Origin: Emergomyces orientalis | Lineage: Eukaryota; Ascomycota; Eurotiomycetes; Onygenales; Ajellomycetaceae | NCBI GenBank assembly: GCA_002110485.1 | Contig: MOWL01000071.1 | Span: forward strand, 434,001-498,000 | Reading direction: 5' to 3' | DNA: 64,000 bases | Shown here: one piece after another, positions 59,624 through 64,000 of the stretch | Position numbering within the stretch: the stretch's first letter is position 1 | Layout: each line of letters opens with the position of its first letter | Made by a program: the position numbers and the translations under genes | Notes under the pieces: model-generated | What the model saw: the letters and a program-made list of their open reading frames with translations, nothing else | What the model was told of the DNA's origin: nothing | Database searches by the model: none

Positions 59624-61639
59624 ATGACGGGGCTGCTGGCCTCTAGGCCGTTTACAGAGGATACAAGATCTACTACGAAGAGTACAGATATTCTCATGCG
59701 ACATCCGTCCGCGGAGGATTTGGATGCGGCGCATCAGTTGGTATCCTCCGCACGAGGTGGACGAGATAATACCGTTAATTTCCACTCAGACAGACAAGAA
59801 ATGGCCGGCAAAGCGTTAGATAACATCCAAGAGGATGCGAGAAGAAATATGGATTCGCCGTCGCAAAATGGACATCAAAGCCCCGCCGAGCAACGCCAGA
59901 ACCAGGCGCCAGCTGATCCTGGCAGCAACCCAATAGATCGCCCAGCGCCATCGAAGCAATCTCCTAAAGCGCAGAGTAAAGAGCCGGTGTTCACGGGGCA
60001 TTCATGCAGGTTTGTATCCCCGTCTCCTATCTATGCTAGCTATGTTCGTATCGCTCACCAGTTTATTCGATATAGTAATTGCGGTACGAAACGAACACCA
60101 TTATGGCGAAGATCTCCAACTGGTGCTACAATATGTAATGCCTGCGGCTTGTACCTCAAGGCACGAAATGCTGATCGCCCGACACATCGTACCCGCGCTT
60201 TGCCTACTCTACATGGATCTAATTCTGCGCAAAACCCTGACAAGTCGCGGAGTAGCACGTCACCAGCTCCAAACGACGGGGCTGATTCACAGCGCACAGA
60301 TACGTGGTCTAACTATGCCGTCAAGGAATGCACGCCTTCCGGATCATGTCCGGGCGGAGGAAATTGTAATGGCACTGGGGGGGCAGAGGGGTGTGATGGT
60401 TGCCCTGCTTATAACAATCGTATCTACAAATCAGCTGCTCGAAACGCTCTGGCGCTCCATTCTCCAAGAACTTCGCCACAAGCGCCAAACCAAGGCGGCC
60501 CTGGGAGTACTGATGGTGAGACTGGCTCGTCGAATCCCGACGGGATGACTCTCCATATAGCTTGCCAGAATTGCCAGACTACAGTAACACCGCTCTGGAG
60601 ACGTGACGAGCATGGGCATCCTATTTGCAATGCTTGCGGTGAGCATTTATTCCCGTGAATCCAGGGGAGGGCAGGAATTGGTTAAGAACAGAGACTAACG
60701 ATGAGAGACACAGGACTCTACCATAAACTCCATGGCTCCTATCGACCACCAACGATGAAAAAGTCAATTATCAAGAGAAGGAAACGTGTGGTGCCTGCTG
60801 TACGCGAGCAGTCCCCAACTGGGGCCACCCAATCCTCGAATGGCTCCGCTTCCCCGGAAGCACCCCCTGCTGCACTGGCGCACAACCACGACAGCCACCG
60901 TCACTACCAAAACATCGAACAGGGCAACGGACGTGATTCACCTCATGCCCGGCCCTTATATCCACACGCATATCACGCCCCACCGCCAGCCGACTTCACA
61001 GGTTACACCTCAAACCCGGTCTCCCTCCCCCATCACCCCCCACCTTCGCAACGACAGCAACAACAGCAACAACCCTATGACAGCAACGAATCCATAAACA
61101 CCCGTCGCTCATCCAACCCCCTACTACCTCGCACCAATAACCCAAAGAAACGCACCATCTCCGAATCATCCATGGAAGACTCCCAACATCATCAACAACA
61201 ACAATCCAACCAAATCCCCACCCACCTCCCCCCAATAAACCCACATGGCGCATCCTCCGCCGCCGCCAATAACCCAGGCCGTCTCAGCTCCATCTCCTCC
61301 ATCCTCAATCACCCAGGCGAAGCAGTCTCAGCAGCAGTCCCCCGGGATCGCGACGATAGCCGCGCCGTGGACCCCGCGCTCTCGTCAACTGCTGCCTCTC
61401 GACCACAACAACAGCAACAGCAGCAGAAAGCCTCTACTACCACCCTCTCCCCTTCCCGCATCAGCCCTTCGTTATCACCAGTGCTACCGCCTACACCTGC
61501 TGCACCTGGTGGTGGTGGGAGTGCTGTGATGGATCATGAGGACGCGAGGGCAGAGAGGCGGGCGCAATTACAGCGTGAGGCGGAGGATATGCGGGAGGCG
61601 TTGAGGGCTAAGGAGAGGGAGTTGGCGTCGTTAGAGTAG
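59624..61639 (+). CDS. sreB: Double-GATA iron/siderophore regulator (SRE1/SREB/SreA type)
   Basis: Three exons: 59624-60009, 60076-60638 and 60714-61639; introns of 66 and 75 bp; 624 residues with this start. Two GATA zinc fingers are present, each interrupted by an intron: CSNCGTKRTPLWRRSPTGAT (from residue 128) and CQNCQTTVTPLWRRDEHGHP (from residue 292), with the second completed by NACGLYHKLHGSYRPPTMKK. Between them is a Cys-rich block (CTPSGSCPGGGNC, residues from 214) diagnostic of the SREA/SRE1/URBS1 family and thought to sense iron. The C terminus ends in a coiled coil (AQLQREAEDMREALRAKERE). These factors repress siderophore and iron-uptake genes when iron is plentiful; in Blastomyces, SREB also affects the yeast-mould transition. 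The start is uncertain: ATGs at 59570 and 59696 are also in frame. Confidence 0.93.
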
Positions 61640-62776
61640 AGGGAGATAAGAGAAAGATAGAGGAAGCGATAGCGCGGAGATGAGGGGTTCTTTTCGTTCG
61701 TTTCTTTTTTTATTTATTTGTTTATTTCTTTCTTTTGCTAGTTCTCGCTCTGCTATCTTGTGTGTTTTTGTTTTTTTTTTAATAATTCGTTCCTTTCTTT
61801 TTTTATTCTTCTGTCTTCTCTCATTCCTTTTCCCGCAGGGTGTTTTTTTTCTGTGTTTGCGGTTTTTTACCCTCGAGAGTGTTCCGCAAGGGGTATGGAA
61901 GGAGGTGTTTTTATTTTATTTTACATTTTAACTACAAGTTACGAGGGTATGTCGACTATTTTAAAGGGGGAGTTTTTTCTTGCCCTTTTATATTCGGTTT
62001 TTCCTTTTTCCATCTTTTTACTATTAGTACTTTTTTACTTCTAGCAATGTTTTACTTTTTTCTCTCCTCTCTCTTTCCCTCTCTTTCTGAGTTTCTTCTG
62101 CTTCTTAACGACCATTTCCCTTTTCATGTTCAAAAAAGAAAGAAACGAAAAGAAAAAACAAAAGAGAGAAATAAAAAGGACAAGATGAAAATGGAGGTTT
62201 CTCAAAATTTGTTGCAATGAGCTTTTCTTGAAACATAAGAGACTCAAAGATCAATAATTCTAATAAATCAATGTGTTCTCCCTTTTTATATTTTTTTGCT
62301 CCTTCTGCAATTCAAATATATTATACCGCCTTCATACCGTTTAACCGGCTCATCATGCTGCCTCAATACGTTTTATATAAAATCATGTGACCTCTCTCTC
62401 TCTCGCTGACTCTCCGCTCCTTTTTTGTGAGGGAGACATACTAACCACCCTCTGTTAAAGTATCTTGACTGGCCTTTTGAAGACTAATTAACTAACTCTA
62501 TAACCTTACAGCCTGCAGGTGAGCTTGTATAGTTTACAACCAATCGCCATTAACTTTCATTTTTGAATGCATACTAGTAGTTATGGAGAATGAAGATGTC
62601 AGGATTGATAATTCCACCCTTTCATCGGCTATTTGCACCCCTCCATGGCAGGCTATAAGAGATTATTTATAGTTCTGGCAAGGGAATCAGAAGAGGGAAT
62701 AGTGAGACTTGGCCCAGTGTATTTATCAATCCCTGCCCGTGTACACCAACTCCCTCTTCCTTCCTGGTGACTTCCA
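61640..62776. other. Intergenic, T-rich
   Basis: The first 450 bp are T-rich and probably the 3' UTR of the GATA gene; open frames across 61680-62220 are homopolymer artefacts. The part before 62777 should be the promoter of the F-box gene. Confidence 0.55.
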
Positions 62777-64000
62777 ATGTCTGACGGACAGGTAGCGAAT
62801 TTCCAAACGGAATCTCCACCTTACACGATGACCTACTCCTCGGAAGTGTTGGTGCAGAAATGCAATATCTGTGGCGTTAATATCGGGGGAGAACGTCAAA
62901 GCTGGCTCAATGAATTCCGCGCTGTTTACACGATGTCTATGCCCTGTATGACTGGGGGCCGTAGATGGTCTACTCCCGCCCTATCTGGCGTTGGCTTCAG
63001 ATCAAAGATTGATAGGGATCACAATATGGCATCGGCGCCCATAGACCCTCAGAAACACTACGATGATAAAGATATAGGTGGGAGCATGATTGCCACACTA
63101 TTGATTGGCAACAGAAGGCCTCCGGTACTTGATCCGTCGGGTTCTTCTCTATCCCCGCCACCCACCTTCAACACTCATGATACTGGTCCCGCTTACCTCT
63201 TCCACGACGCTTGCTGGACGTTGTTGACTAAAGCTTTCGCCCCGACGGAGGTCGATATGTGGTCTGTGTACAATTTCTGCAACTCCTTCCCCAGCATGTC
63301 TGGGTTGGTTAATTGGGGTCACGACTATGGAGGCATTTTTCAAAGGAACGCTAATACCCTGGTGAGAGGCATGCCTCAACTGCTGATGCAGAAGAAGATC
63401 CAACAGACTCTTGAACCCATTTTCTCGGCAGACGAGGTTTATCACGCCCAACCCTTATCTCTTCCCTTCCTCAATTCGTTTCTAAATGAAACTGTAACAG
63501 AGGAACAATGTGAGGATTTTGGTAGAGCACCCACCTACTACTCTCTTCCCATCAAAAGTCCTCGGACCGGTGTTGGAAATGACTGCTTCAACATAATTCC
63601 CCCAGAACTTAGACAAATGATACTTCTGCATCTATCAACAGCGGACGTCCTCAACCTGTTTCTAGCGTCCAGGACTTTCGCCAACTCTCCAATACTACAG
63701 GATTTCTGGGCTTCGAGGTTCCACGGCAATTTCGAATTTTCCTCAATATTCGAAGCACGGATGGATTTTCCCGCATCTGTACGCTCACGTGATTGGAGAT
63801 CTCTCTTCCAAAAACTCCAGGAGTGTACTTACATCTCAAACTACCAGAACCGCAAAAGGATTTGGAATATCATCCAACCCTTAGCGGATAATCTTACTTT
63901 ATTCTCCACCGTTACCATTCGTGGGAACGACTTGTGTTCAGCTGATGATAAATTACGATGGAAGCGCCAAGGTGATTCTCGCAGTTCCGCCCCCAAGGGT
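62777..64000 (+). CDS. F-box domain protein, 3' truncated by window end
   Basis: The frame starts at ATG 62777 (MSDGQVANFQTESPPYTMTY) and stays open for 408 codons to the window end. An early Cys pair, CNICGVNIGG, is followed by WSTPALSGVGFRSKIDRDHN and LFHDACWTLLTKAF, a layout I have seen in fungal F-box proteins. The F-box itself is at about residues 272-315: FNIIPPELRQMILLHLSTAD, then VLNLFLASRTFANSPIL. Downstream, FWASRFHGNFEFSSIFEARM continues the family pattern. F-box proteins bring substrates to SCF ubiquitin ligases through Skp1. The substrate is unknown. Confidence 0.85.
   Translation, partial: MSDGQVANFQTESPPYTMTYSSEVLVQKCNICGVNIGGERQSWLNEFRAVYTMSMPCMTGGRRWSTPALSGVGFRSKIDRDHNMASAPIDPQKHYDDKDIGGSMIATLLIGNRRPPVLDPSGSSLSPPPTFNTHDTGPAYLFHDACWTLLTKAFAPTEVDMWSVYNFCNSFPSMSGLVNWGHDYGGIFQRNANTLVRGMPQLLMQKKIQQTLEPIFSADEVYHAQPLSLPFLNSFLNETVTEEQCEDFGRAPTYYSLPIKSPRTGVGNDCFNIIPPELRQMILLHLSTADVLNLFLASRTFANSPILQDFWASRFHGNFEFSSIFEARMDFPASVRSRDWRSLFQKLQECTYISNYQNRKRIWNIIQPLADNLTLFSTVTIRGNDLCSADDKLRWKRQGDSRSSAPKG

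Noticed and set aside
61680..62220. Overlapping Phe-rich frames after the GATA gene
   Set aside because: Produced by T runs in the 3' UTR; no protein character.

Overview
The window is nuclear DNA from a filamentous ascomycete. Evidence: short GT-AG introns (about 50-150 bp), large genes with low-complexity tails, tRNA genes with an intron, and fungal-specific families. The gene set, the SRE1/SREB-type double-GATA iron regulator, the long AT-rich spacers and the degenerate TA-flanked inverted-repeat elements fit Eurotiomycetes, most likely Onygenales (Ajellomycetaceae-like). That placement is inference; the ascomycete call is firm. I reconstructed splice sites by hand and checked the reading phase of every exon junction given.

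Layout. 1-845: 3' part of a Cys-containing fungal protein. 1819-3743 (-): CLP1, mRNA 3'-end processing. 5461-7415 (-): Bqt4-like APSES/KilA-N protein with a C-terminal membrane anchor. 8210-10185 (-): broken trypsin-like gene. 12161-13379 (+): RhoGDI. 13883-15060 (-): Ppg1 phosphatase. 16466-18783 (+): CCHC zinc-knuckle protein. 20740-21069 (-): two tRNA-Gln(CUG) genes, one with an intron. 21488-24018 (-): AP-3 beta. 24388-25131 (+): unknown protein. 25351-26986 (-): NUF2. 27628-28843 (+): eIF2B alpha. 30023-30349 (-): possible small membrane protein. 31198-31737: inverted-repeat element. 32167-33204 (-): NECAP. 37341-39911 (+): large basic/disordered protein. 41731-42657 (+): thioredoxin with a mitochondrial-looking leader. 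44759-46677 (-): OTU deubiquitinase. 48163-49908 (+): D-amino-acid oxidase with a peroxisomal tail. 51670-52511: two further inverted-repeat elements. 53286-54988 (+): secreted FAD oxidoreductase. 55825-56836 (+): Tvp15-like Golgi protein. 59624-61639 (+): SRE1/SREB-type GATA factor. 62777-64000 (+): F-box protein, cut by the window end.

Most genes are housekeeping functions (RNA processing, vesicle traffic, kinetochore, translation, redox) with no shared pathway, so this is ordinary chromosome-arm sequence rather than a metabolic cluster. Less ordinary parts are the decayed protease-like gene, the two TA-flanked inverted-repeat families around 31.2 and 51.7-52.5 kb, the tRNA-Gln pair differing by an intron, and the SREB-like regulator. 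I found no CRISPR array, no rRNA, no intact transposase, and no clear evidence of a wholly new system.
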